The translations under genes were made by a program, and so were the position numbers. A stretch of DNA of 64,000 bases. Origin: Plumapathes pennacea (taxonomy: Eukaryota > Cnidaria > Anthozoa > Antipatharia > Myriopathidae). The notes beneath the pieces were generated by a model. That model made no database searches, was not told the DNA's origin, and was given only the letters and a program-made list of their open reading frames with translations. The stretch lies in NCBI GenBank assembly GCA_964036295.1, contig OZ038463.1, forward strand, positions 21,129,069-21,193,068, in the 5' to 3' direction. Positions 1-12,957 of the stretch are shown here, piece after piece. Every line of letters starts with the position of its first letter. Position 1 is the first letter of the stretch.

Positions 1-1094
1 AAAGAAATATACGGAAATCCAAGCCTCTTTATTCAGGGAGATGTGCAGTTTTCAGATGGCGGACTTTCCTTTGACGGCAAGAGTTCTAACGGTGCCGCCG
101 AATTGTCTGGTGACGATTGCATCATCAACCCTGATGGATGTCCGTCCGGGTTCTCTGTTGGGACTAAGCTGAAGTTCAATATGAAGTCCACAGGACACGT
201 GGGTCCAAGGTTCATATTTGACACGGGTGCGACACATCCAACCAACAATTATCGTGGAGTCTCTTTGTTTGTCGGTCAAAATGGCAGACTAACTGGAGTT
301 GTGAAAACGGCGGACCACCTGTGGAAGGTAGACTACACATGCTTTGCGAATCAATCTTACAGTTTGCAGTGGGCTTTGAACTTTCGGGCTTACTGATAAT
401 AAATGTTGTGGTCCGTCTTTGAGCAGGACACTAACAGCGAATGAACGATAAAGAATTATTATTACAGACTGAGTATATACATCACACACCAAGCATCATT
501 GGTCGTTTTTGTACTAGACATTAAATGAGTACTATGTCTAATAATGGAAACAGGACAGAAGAATCACCAAAAGAAAGATCAAGAAAAATATTGGCGAATT
601 ATTTGCTTGTCGAATCAGTTGTTTCTTTACTGCTGTTTTTTGTTGCTGTTTGTCATTCTTTTCCTTTTTCATTTTTTTTTCTTTTTTCTTTCTTTCTTTA
701 TTTCTTTATTTCTTTCTTTATTTATTTATATGTTTTTTGCTTGTTGTAATCTTTCCAAAGCCCCAAGCCTTACGGTGTTTTGCAATTCCCGCCTTTGTTT
801 CCCTTCAGGTCGATGCCGCTTTGCCCCTTAAGACATGGCTTTACGTCATGCTGACTTGGAAGAAGGAGGAAGGCCTCAAAATCTACTATAACTCCGATCT
901 CAAAGCAGATGACGACGAGGGTCTAGACGTGTCGAGCACCACCGTTGTACCCTTCAAGAAGAATCTCATGATTGGTCGAAGTGTGACCAATGATGGACCA
1001 CTGACAAACTTCGGCATGGCTTCTTTGACCATATTTAGGTCGTACATGTCTCAATCCGACGTCGACAAAGCTTACATCTTCTTTTGGAGTAGTC
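1..1094 (+). CDS. Exons 1-2: first LamG/concanavalin A-like module
   Basis: Exon 1 (1-327) and exon 2 (809-1094) encode a jelly-roll-type module with the core GGLSFDGK, a Cys pair around INPDGCPSGFSV, GVSLFVGQNGRL, then LYVMLTWKKEEGLKIYYN and a closing IGRS...FGMASLTIFR. The layout matches LamG_3/pentraxin-like folds. It is the same arrangement as the second module at 2388-4027, with clear sequence similarity (SLFVGQNGRL versus SLYVDDGLLH, and W-K/W-Q at the exon junction). In this copy the first half of the module lies on one exon, whereas the second copy is split by an intron. The 481-nt intron between them is T-rich and holds nothing else I recognise. Carbohydrate or protein binding is typical of the fold; the ligand cannot be read from sequence. 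Confidence 0.75.
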
Positions 1095-4000
1095 GTAAGT
1101 AGTCTAAATTGTAAACTTCACACGATCCTAGAAAGTTATGGAATTTGAAATTTGCATCCCAGGCCTGGAAAAGTCATGGAATTTAGGAAAATTGTGTTTT
1201 GGTCATGAAAAAGTAATGTATTTCAGGTTTTTATTGAAATTAGCTTCGAGCCGATAGTTGATAAATAGAGATAGTATGGGAACTTCGTGTAAAGCATCAT
1301 AACATTTAGCTGCCAGGGTGTAACATGAATACAGTGGACCCCCGCCTTACGGCCACTCCGTCATTACGGCCATCTCGTTATTACGGCCACTTTTACGCCC
1401 AGTCATTTTCTTATCTGAAAACCCCATTAATACAGCCAGATTTTTTTGATCCGATGGTGGCCGTATTAACGGGTTCCACTGTAATTATGCTTGTAATATC
1501 TTTCTTTTTTTTTTTTTTAAGTAATGAAGTTAGTTTAAAAGTCAAGGTCATTGCGTTTAATTTCTCTTCCTGTAGTATCGGCAAAGATCTACTACGCCTC
1601 CCTCCGTGTCTCCAACCAAGCGGGCAGAAAGATTCTCCTCTTGCCAGATAAAGGCAATCCAGATGGTTTCACAATCCAGAAGGACTCAACCCTGGAGGTG
1701 ACCCTCATGTCAATGTCCACTGACGGAGCTACTATCAAGCCTGTGATGTTTATCGCTAAAGACGCCCAAACAATGGTGCCTTTCCTTATCAACTACAAGG
1801 ATGTCCCATTTCCTGTGAAACCACTCGATGGGAAAAAGGAGTTTACCAACTTGGTTGTTAGTGTACCGAGTGAGTGTTTTGTCACCCTACTCGTTTGTTT
1901 GGAGCTTTCATGTCAGTGAATTTAAGGGGGCCTTATCAGCCAATTCATGTCAATTCAATACTTTTGTTTACATAAGAACTTAAACTAATCAAAAGAAAAA
2001 TAGGTTAGTTACTTTTAGATCAAAAGAAAATAATCTTCTCCTCAAACAAGTCGGATGGAAATAGATAATTGTTATTTGTATTTCGATTTTGGGAGCCCCC
2101 CAAATTGACAGATCAATAAATGGCAATCCACTTCTATCCGACTTGCTTAAAAAGACTGATAACTTTCTTTTGATCTAAAAGTGCTACTAACCTATTTTTC
2201 TTTTGATTAATTACGTTCTTCTGTGTCGGGAACCCAATTTAGCTCTTCTTATCTTTTTTCGGTTCTTCATTCTTCATGATAACCATTTTGTTTCTATAAC
2301 TGTTAGATTAATTTGTGAGTTCCTTTTGGATTTTCTATATTCCTATTTTTTTTTTATGTGTTCTTGACGTTTATTTCACATTTCTAGCGCCTCGCATTCA
2401 TCCCAAGTACTTCTGGCAAACTTCACAAGTCGTAAACGGTGAAGTGGTCGGTTCAAATCCAAAGCTTGTTGCCCACGGTTTGTTGAATTCTGACGATGGA
2501 GGCGTCGTGCTGAATGGAAAGGACAGTTGGCTTGATGCAGGAGACTTTGCTGGTGAGTGCAAATGAATTCTAAATAAAGGGACTGATTTGCTGCCGATAA
2601 TGTTTTGGAGCTAACTTTTATACGGCATCACACAACACGTCATAGTGACTTTTTGGTGAAACGGAATTTTTGAGCGTCATCCCTTTTTTGGCGATCAACA
2701 TATCCACATCAACCCGTGCGATGATCATAATCACGCGCGCTTTTGTTTGCTTCTTTGCGCATTGTCTTTTCTTGCCCAAACGTTTTAAAGTCGTGCTATG
2801 TTTAAAATATCTGACACAGTGGCCGATTCGTAAGGGATGCTGTAGCCAGAGTCCGTAATGAAGATCTCGACCAGTGGGTCGTGCCGGGTTCGATTCCCTA
2901 TTTCCCAAAGTAGGGAGGATTTTCATCCCGGGAGGCAACTTTAACGGTCCTTCCCTCCACAAAGCCCCGTTAGTTCGTTTGACAGCTAATTTAATATACC
3001 GTTTTTTTTGTTTTTTTTTTTTATGTTTGCTAATGTTCATAAAACCTGATGCCCTTTTTCTTATCAGGCGAATGCATAAGTGACCCAGATAAGTGCAGCG
3101 CTGGCATGACCGTCGGCGTAAAGGTCAAGTTAGACGATTCCGTCAACACCACGAAAGGGCCGCAGTACATTATTGATAGCGGGGGATCAAACAAGGAGTC
3201 AAAGGGACTCAGTCTTTACGTAGACGATGGTTTGTTACACGCAATTGTCTCACAAGCGAACTCTGTGTGGCAGGTAAGTATTTAGAATATTGAATTTAAA
3301 GTGTGTGTATACGTGTATGAAACAACACCTGAAAATATTCAGGGGCCAGTTGCTGAAAAACATGCAAGCGCGGAAAACATAAAGTATAAACGACAATTCT
3401 GCGTACCCAGATATTAGGTCACCATAGCATAAACAGATAGTTAGCAGGTGACTAACATTAGCGTGGAAAAGTGTGTTTGTACTTGGAAGTTGGATCAAAC
3501 TAAAAGCAGCAGCAAACTCTATGCAAGCAAATTCGTATTTGCAGAGACAAATAGGGAAAGCAACACACGGGTACAACAAACAGGCTTACAGGATATTCCA
3601 ACAAGACGTTGTTGATAATGATTGTGTACAATCTTCTGTGTGTATAATCTATAAACATGGAAGTGGAAGTGGTCGACCATGATAAATTACCGTTTTTCTT
3701 CGTCAAAATAATGACAAGGTGTACTCTTTTCATTTTAGGTTAAATCTAAGTTTGATAGTCTATCAAAGTGGCACTACATCACAGCAACTTGGAGTAGCAG
3801 CGCAGGCCTCACATTATACATTGATGGCGTCATGAAAGATCAGTCCAAGCTCATCCTAGAGGACGGGGGACATCTTCAGGAAAAATACACAACGCTGGCC
3901 GTGGGACGCTCGTCTGCAGGGCCACCTTACGGCTTCACTAAGATGAACATTGGATCTGTGGTGTTCTTTGATACCTTAGTTCCTCAAGAAGACATTCAGA

Positions 4001-7000
4001 AGATTTACCTCTATTACTGGGGAAATGGTAAGAACACAGTCCTATGGCTTTTACTCAGTTTTCCTCTTGTTGTTGTTGTGTTTGTTTTGTTTTGTTTTGT
4101 TTTGCTTTTATTCTCGCTATTGCTTTTGCTTGTGTGTTTGTGTGTGTTGCTTTTTGTTGTTGTTTGTTTGCTTTTCTGTTTTTGTTTTTGTTTTCTTTGC
4201 CTTTGTTTGTGTTCTTGCTCTAGTTTGTTTGTTTGTTTGTTTTTTCTGCTGTACAATTAATCGTACTCTATTTGCTTCCAAGTGACCTCCTCGGCATCCA
4301 ACCGCTTTATTAAAGTCAGGTTTGACAATAAAGCAGGAGAGGATGTGGAAGTAACTCCAATCAGAGGAATAAAGAAGGAGAAGGGCTACAGAGTAAAGCC
4401 TCATATGTCGCTCGACCTCTCCTTTGTAGAGAAGGGACCTTTGAACAATGTACCGGTAACCTTCCAAGCTTCAAGCCCATCTGCCCACCAGAAACTTTTA
4501 ATCAACGGCAAATCGAACATATTAGTAGTCGAGCCTTCCTCATCAAGGAAAACAGGGGCCATAGGAGTCATCACATCCACTTGTAAGTAATGATCTATTT
4601 TGATCTATCAAAATTTTGCAAAACGTATTTAGTTTCCGTGTGTACTTCACAGTCGTCTGCCCACAGCCTGATGGCTTCTTCGCGGATCAGTCTTCCAAGG
4701 TTCGTTATATCCACTGTATACAACACGTACCCCACGCCATGATGTGTCCAGAGGACATGACGTGGGATGACACACAGAAGACCTGTGTTGGAGAAGGTAA
4801 GTTCAAATTCCTAGAATTATTCTTGGGTAATGCCGTTCATCTAGATGCCGGTCAACGGTCTTCAAAAAAGCACAGCGTTAGAGTTACAGCCAAAGAAAAC
4901 AAGCAACATACATATTGTCTCTGTCGTTATTAATACGGCTGTTTAGTATGTTGTGGTATCAATCCTTGGAAAGGGGGAAAAGAATCAGGATATATATATA
5001 TATATTTTTTGTAACTCTGCGAAAATTTGATTATATCTCTTTATTTTAAACTCCAGCCCACATGTGCTTGGTATAGGGTGAACATAGTACATATACCATG
5101 CCAAGCCAAAATTGATCTCCCAAACCTCCCACAAGATTTTCCCCTTTTTTTCAAATACACTGTACTAAAATGTACTAATTACAGTTTTGCTGCTGTTGTT
5201 GTTGCTGCTGACGCTGTTATTAGTTTGCATTTCCATCTTCTTTATTCTTAGTTGTTGGCATTGTTAATTGTTATGACCCATCAAATATTTCCTCCCGCGC
5301 ATGATTGGTAGAATTGTGACACGTAACCGAAGAACGTCCGCTCGTGAGCGTTATCAGCGAATAACCCCCGCCTGGCGAACTAATGCTGTTTATTGACAAT
5401 ATCCAAACACAGTTCTATTTATTTAGTCACAAAAATCATTACAAGATGACTACTGAGGAGGACATCAATTTATTGGTCGAAAAAGCAGTTCCAGAAAGCA
5501 CCAAAAAGTTTCACAGTCCCCGCGCCGTTATTTGCGCTGCGAGAGGAAATATTTGTAGGATAGTAAAGACAATAAACTACTTTTGGTTTCGGAAATATGC
5601 ACGGATAATTGTCCTTGGACTTCTCGGAACAGATAATAGCCTCCTCCGACAATCATCCATGCATATTTCCTCGCCAAAAGTAGTTTATTGTTTATTTAAT
5701 TATTAATTGGTGAGCTTTGGAGTTTTACCATTGAATTGTTTATAGTTTTGAGTCTGATGTAATTATTTGCTGAGAAGCTGACTTTTCTTTGATTCATTTG
5801 AATTAATTAACTTCAGGCTAAGTTGTTGCTTCTGTTCCTTTGCAGGTCGTGAGACGACCGTGAAGGTACCAACATACTTTTATAAAGTTGACTTTAAAAA
5901 CGATGCCGGCCAAGAAGCGAGTGTTATCTCGGATGATTCCAAAGAAACTACCACTGTACCGGCCGGAGCGTCTGCCTCCGTAGAGTTTACAAAGACATTG
6001 TCTGTGCCTGTTCAATTTCGTGCTGTGGAAAAAGCATCAGGAAACCCACTGAAGCTGCAGGATCTACCGAGGTTGACCGTTAAGCCTTCGCAAATCCCTG
6101 GAAAGATTATTCAAGTTTCCATTACTAAACCAGGTAATAATTATGGTTTAGTTTTATGGCCGTTGTTGGCATTATTATTGTATCGTACATTTCATGTGGT
6201 TTGTCTTGATTATCAATACAACATTACGACACAAATCCTAAATTGAATATATACATGCATCTCCGTATGTGTTGTGGTAGTACAGTACGTATTTCTCCCG
6301 ATTATTTGAATTGAGAAGCGTAGTTCCAACTGAAAATATGCACTTTATGTTTATATACTGGCATATATTGAGAGCTTGGCGATTTTGCAAACTGCTGTAT
6401 ATAAATGTCAACGCTTTCTCATTTCCTGGTACACTTTCCTGATACCTCTTCGCTACTTTGCAGGCTACTTCTACACGATCTCTACAAAGACTGGAAGTAC
6501 TTTCGATTCAGGAACAGACTCGCATATTTTTGTTCGACTTATTGGGGACCAAGGCTCATCAGAATTACTTCCCCTCCAAAGCAAAGGAGCGAAGAACTTT
6601 CAGGCGGGCCAGTGAGTGTCATCGAGGCGACTTACTAAGTTGTCCTTGAGATATGCCTTAAAAGACCATATTGCTCGTGTACTTTTACGTTGAATTGCAC
6701 CCTTATCTTTGTTGATATCTTCTTATTCTCGTGTCCTACTGTCTCTTCTCCTTTTTCGTCTTCTTTTGCATTGTGTTTATGTGTGCACTCACCCTTTTCG
6801 AATAGTAAATGTCGCCTTAAAGAAGACAGTTGTTCCTTACATGTATGAAAATTTCACACGATCCATAAAGTCAGTGTTTACATGCCATGTTATTGATCTA
6901 CCTTTCAGGCTCGAAACTTTTTCACGAATGTCTTCTCATTGAATGACTGTTGTTGTTTGATTTGCTTCTTTTTTTTCTAGAACGGATTCATTTCGGGTCG

Positions 7001-7486
7001 AAGCATCTGATCTCGGTCGGCTCCTGAAAGTAAGCGTGAAACAAGACAACACTGGAAGGTCACCACGTTGGTTCCTTGAGAAGGTATGTATGATGCTCCA
7101 CTTCTTTATTCCCGGGCTTTTCATTGTTTGATTGCATTGACCTGTCTAGTTCTGATAATTCGTGTATTTTAACAGATTTCCGTGAATGATAGCAAGCAGC
7201 ACACTTTTGACTTTCCCATCAACGATTGGGTCGAAGGACAGGAAGAACACGAATTTAACGTGAAAAATCCTCTCGAAGGAGAAGGTGAGAAAATTGAAAA
7301 GTGAAAGTGAAAATGAGAGGCACGAACAATTTAGCTTTGTTGTTTGGTTTGTTTAATTGGTCAAGTCATAGCTAGTTCGTTAATTGTTCGAATGTTTGAT
7401 TATTGGTCGATTGATTTATTGGTAGTACGAATTGTCGATTGATTGACTGATCATTGATTGATTCATTGATCGATTGATTGACTGAC

Positions 7487-7541
<55 letters not shown>

Positions 7542-10500
7542 CTGATTAGTTCATTAACTGACTATTTGTTTGATTGTGTTGGCTGATTAATCGATTGATT
7601 CATTTTATTATTGGTTGATTGATTTCGTAACCCATTATTTCTTAGTGAGTTGCGCTCCGCCGTGTCAAAACGAAGGCGTCTGTGTGTATGGACACTGTCA
7701 GTGCAAGAACAGCTATGGAGGTCCGCAATGCCAGACAGGTAAACAGCCACGTTGAAAGTAATGTGTCGCCGTGTTGTCTAACATTGACTTGTACCTCATT
7801 ACTGTACTCGTCACAGTGTTTGTGATTTAGAATCATTATGTAATCTCTTACAATCAGTTTCTTGCTATCACCCTACTTTCGCTGCAATTTGACCATAGTA
7901 GCACATTAACTTTAGTCACGTTTGTCTTAGATCCTTGCATGACACGTCGTCCTTGCGTAATACTTAAACTTTTCCTGTTGCTTTTTATTGGTTTGTTTGT
8001 TTGTTTGTTTGTTTTGTTTTGTTTTGTTTTGTTTTGTTTTGTTTTGTTTTTCTGCTGTGTCTGCTCTGTTTGGACAACTACAGCCATCTGTTCACAAAGC
8101 TGCCTGAATGGCGGTTTGTGTGTTGACCCAAGTACAAACAAGTGCGAGTGCCAGCCTGGGTACACAGGGAAGCTATGCGACAAACGTGAGTTTTGTTCAT
8201 GTTCCTACTGTATCATCATGCTAGTTTAACAAGATTAGAAAGGATGTAGAAGCATAATACATAATTTAACCAGACAGACAATAAACGAAGAGAAGAGAGG
8301 TATGAGGGCCAGAGAGAGGAAGAAGGAGAGAAATATTGATAGAAGAGTAAGGGAAGAAGACAGAGAGAGCCTTTCAATGGGCTGAGATTGTTACAAAGCG
8401 CTCTGTCTGCACATACTGTTGCCCATATTTCTGGTCGATTATCTTAATATTGTTCTGCTGCTCCTTAGCGGTGTGCTCGGAGTACTGTCGGCACGGTGGG
8501 GTTTGTAGTGGACCTGACAAGTGCGCGTGTCCCCCGGGCTTCACGGGAAGTCACTGTGAAACACGTGAGTTCCGCATCCGCCATTAATTTATTTTTCATG
8601 ATGTTGGTTTACTTGTTTTCTTATTTGCATTATGTTGTTTATGTTTCTGTTTGTTGTTATCGCTGCTTTGTTGTATTTGTTGGGCTTTAGTTATTGTGCC
8701 AGCAATTTTATTTTTGTCGATTGATATGTTTGTTTGTTTTGTTGTGTTGTGTTTTGTTTTGTTTATTTTTTTTTTATTTTTTTATTTTTTTATTTTTTTA
8801 TTTTTGCTTACTTTTTCTCTCACTTCTGTAGCTATTTGTAAAGTGGCATGTATGAACGGGGCCACATGCAAAAATGACACATGCATCTGCAAGCCTAACT
8901 ATTCTGGCCCTTTATGTAACGTTGGTAAGTAATCTGAAAGTTATTATGTTGAAATATGTCCTCAACTTAGAACAAATCGTAATCCGCGTTCATCTTATGG
9001 CATTACATCAGTTGTCGTTGCAAGGAAGATATTTGTTCGGGATTTTGCACGATTCAAGGAATATGACAATGTCCTTTGTATTTGGAGAAATATTGTTATG
9101 GCTACATTTCTTTTTTTAGTGTCTCGGCAGACATCTATACAATGTACCTTTAAGTGCAGGGAACGTGGCATACGATAGCTTAGTTTAAAATGGCTCATGA
9201 ACACTATGTTAAAAAAATTATTAACACAAGTTACTCACAAATTGTCTTCTCGAATGTTTGAAGAGTCACTATCAGGACCCAGAAGTTAGACATTTTGTTT
9301 TTTGTTTTTGTTTATTTGTTTGTTTGTGTTTTTTGCAGTCAACATGTGCCAACTATCAGTTAAACCGGGACCTTGCCGCCCCCTCATCAAGCGGGAAGTA
9401 ACCTCGCCAAGTTCGAAGCGGAGTCCAGCGTGCACGAGTTACCTGCAGGATGTGCTCGAGAATTGTCCACATCAGAACACCACGTTCGGCTTCGATGAAT
9501 GTCAGAGAATTTGCGGTAAGTTGACATAAACTCATCCGGGACTGAAAAGAAGCCCTCGTTGTTAATGCTTTGCGCGCCCGAGTTCAGATTTTTAGCTGGG
9601 AACATGCCCATATTGTGATTTATCGTCCTGACTGTTGTTAAATGTCATACTCGGGACGTTTTTCGAGTTTATAGCGATTTTCTTTTTACACGAGAAAACG
9701 GACAAAACATGAGAACATAATTAACTTCAATTTTCTCCTTCAGTTTTCAACCAAAGGCATATCATACAGTATGGAGAACCTAGTGGTTGATAGCATTTTC
9801 ATATAAAAGCTGATTAAAGTATCAGTTCTCACTACATCGCTCATACACTTTCTTCACACAACGCTGGGAAATCTGCATTTGGGGCCTGGTAGTGAAAAGA
9901 GGCCTGGTAGTGCGTGGGAAGACGTGTTTGTCGGATAGATGGCAAACATTTCCTCTCGGCCCGTGCGTGTTGCGCTTGAATAATTGTTAAAGAACCTACT
10001 TTATCCATAATGCTTTGCGTGATTAGTCGCCCTGATGCGCCATTTTTGGAAATTTAGGGTCTTAGGTTGGCGTCGTAATTCGAGACAGTCTTTATTGTCG
10101 CAACAGTCCTTGTAGAGATTATTGCGCTAAGATCTACTTTGCTTTGGTTTCTGTTCATTTTTGTCCATCAAAGGACCTGTCAATTTACACACCGTGGTCG
10201 TTGGAGTAAAATGTGACCACGAATGTACACAGGTTTATGTTACAATCTAAAAATTCTCATTTTGACCTGTCTTGTATATTATGCTACTTAGAATTATTCT
10301 GCGCCCTTAGTGTCACTAACGTGCACCACATTTCCTGCTTCTCCGACAACATAGTGACAAATGTATTTCCACAATACGTTAAACATTTACTTTACACGCA
10401 ATATACTTTCAAAAAATTAGGTGATGGTTACTTAGAATTTGCCTAAATTAACTAGTTATATTGTTATTTCATAACGCGTAAATTTCAATGGAACTAGCCC

Positions 10501-12913
10501 TTTGGTGGCATGTTTCATTTTTTGCTTTGCTTCCAATTAGTCGTGCTATTTAATATATTCCTCATTTATATTGTTTTTCTTTTTTGTTTTGTTTTGTTTT
10601 GTTTTCAGATGAAGACAGTGTTTGTAATATTGTCTGGAACTCGACAAACTGCCTGTCCGGAATCTCCCGCTTCTTCTTCAATCCACTCACAAACTTGTGC
10701 GAAAAGTTTAATTTTAACGGTTGCTTGGGAAACGCAAACAACTTCGACACAATGGCGGCATGTAATCAAGTCTGCTCTCCTGGTAAGTCAGACCTGAAAT
10801 CTTAAGTTCTCTCTTGATGAAATCACAAGACTACAGATGACACACACATCTGCTGTATACTACAAACGAAATAGATAGTTATGTCGTGGAAATCGTATCC
10901 GTGACATAAAACTGCTTGGGTATGCAAGGCAGGAGGTTGGCGGAGTAATATTTACCATTGTAAACTTCCGTCCGTTTCCCGTCAAAACAGTGCCAAATAT
11001 CACTCCTATTTGGTGCATTGAACTTGTTCGTCCAAGTGTCGGCATCTCACGAGGACTGCACTTGAGTCGAGCTCAGACAGACACGCAATGTATTAAGAGG
11101 GAGTAAGGGAAAAGGAAGGGAAATGGCTTCTTGTGATATTGCAGCTAACTTTCACCCTGAGGTGGAGGGCAGACCCAGCTGATATTGCTTAAAATCACGA
11201 AATTCTACGCGATTTCACAATATTGTGTTCTTTAGTAGGTCAAAACAAACAACGAGTCGTGGGAAAATTGTTACTTTGTAGAAGTATAGCTGACACTGGG
11301 ATTTTAGAAACACAGGACATTACTCAAACATCTCTGAGGAGATTTTGAGCACAAATGTGATTGATAGAATACACTTAGACTTGACAGACATTTGCACGTT
11401 TCCCGTGATTTGAAGGCTACTCACAGCCCATGATTATCCTGGAACACAGATGATAAGGGCCTCTTCACTTGTGTCCATAGTATGGCGGGACGTATGTTGT
11501 CTTCCGTTCATATGGGAAATTTCAGCCCGGTTACCGGGATGAAAAAGGCGCGAAACGTTGAATGCACAACCCGAAGATTTGGAACAAAAGGTTCGCTCCG
11601 GTAACTGGGCTGGAATGTTTTTATGAGAAAGTGGGCTAGCCCGCCTTCTCATATGAACACACCGATTTTTTTTAGAAAGGAAATAGTGGTTAGACGAGAT
11701 CTCGGTAACCGGTCCAGCCCGGTTGCAGGATTTATATGAAGAGAACCTGAGAGGGCACGGAAAGCACAAATGACTCGGAACATCTGACTCGGAAGCAATG
11801 CACCGACTTCAACTTGAATACACATTTTAAAATCTTTCTTGTGAGTTGAAGATGTTTTCAAAAGTAGCAGTGTGCTTGTATTGGGAAATAGAAAAAATCC
11901 GCTCATGTTTGAGTTTTTCTTTGTTGTTCTTTTCCTATGGAGAGCTGACATGAAAGAGCATAGCTTCCTTTCGGTTTGCTAAATTATAGAAACTATCAGA
12001 AATCAAACTTACTAACAGCAATATTTTGCTAAAACGTATGCAATGCCAAAAATGGGGTGCGACAGCACGGATGAAACAGAATGGATAACACAAGAAATTT
12101 AGAGCGGGGAGGAGGGGGGGGGGGGGGGGAGGATTAGCATGGTAGGCGACCATATTATCAAATAACATGGTTTATACATTTCCTTGCGGTTCTATTGCCG
12201 TGCTTTTCCAATAAACTTTGCATTTCCAATAGCCTTTTCTATTCAGTCCGCAATCGTACAAAGATTACTATCACACTTTAGACGGCGTTGACTCCCACAG
12301 GCGCACAGCCACTTCAGATTCAGTGATGTGAAAGAGCACTTACTTTGATGACTAAAAGCATTCTACTTTGACACTAAGTCATGTAATGCCAAAAATGGGG
12401 TGCGACAGCACGGATGAAACAGAATAAATAACACAAGAAATTTAGAGCGCGGGGGTGGGGGGATAACAGGATAAGCGACATTATTTTTTTAATAATATGG
12501 TTGCTTTTTCTTCCGGTTCTACTGCCGTGCTTTTCCAGTATGCTTTGCATTACGAATAGCCTTTTTTTTTTTTTTAATTCAATCCGCACTCGTACAGAGA
12601 TTACTATCACACTTTAGACGTTGACTCCCACAGGCGCAAAACCACTTCAGATTCAGTGATGTGAAAGAGCACTTTGATGACTAAAAGCATTCTACTTTGA
12701 CACTAAGTCGCGGTGCCTTTTTTTAGGCCTGTACTCTCCTGAATGTCAAGCTGATATTGCCACCGTCAAACGGCTAGCACACGCACACTCGCGTTCATTG
12801 ACGCCATCGCATAGTTTGTTTCTTAGTTTCTTAATTGTTTGTATGTTTAAAAGTGTAGAGTCATTTAGTCTGACTTTTCTAGCCACTTTTTCCAAAAAGG
12901 AAATACAAAATTG

Positions 12914-12957
<44 letters not shown>

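Noticed and set aside
2880..2905. Functional tRNA gene
   Set aside because: The B box is good but the acceptor stem and anticodon arm do not fold; a SINE is more likely.
4014..4467. Lys/Thr/Gln-rich frames opposite intron 6
   Set aside because: Translations of a GT/T-rich simple-sequence intron.
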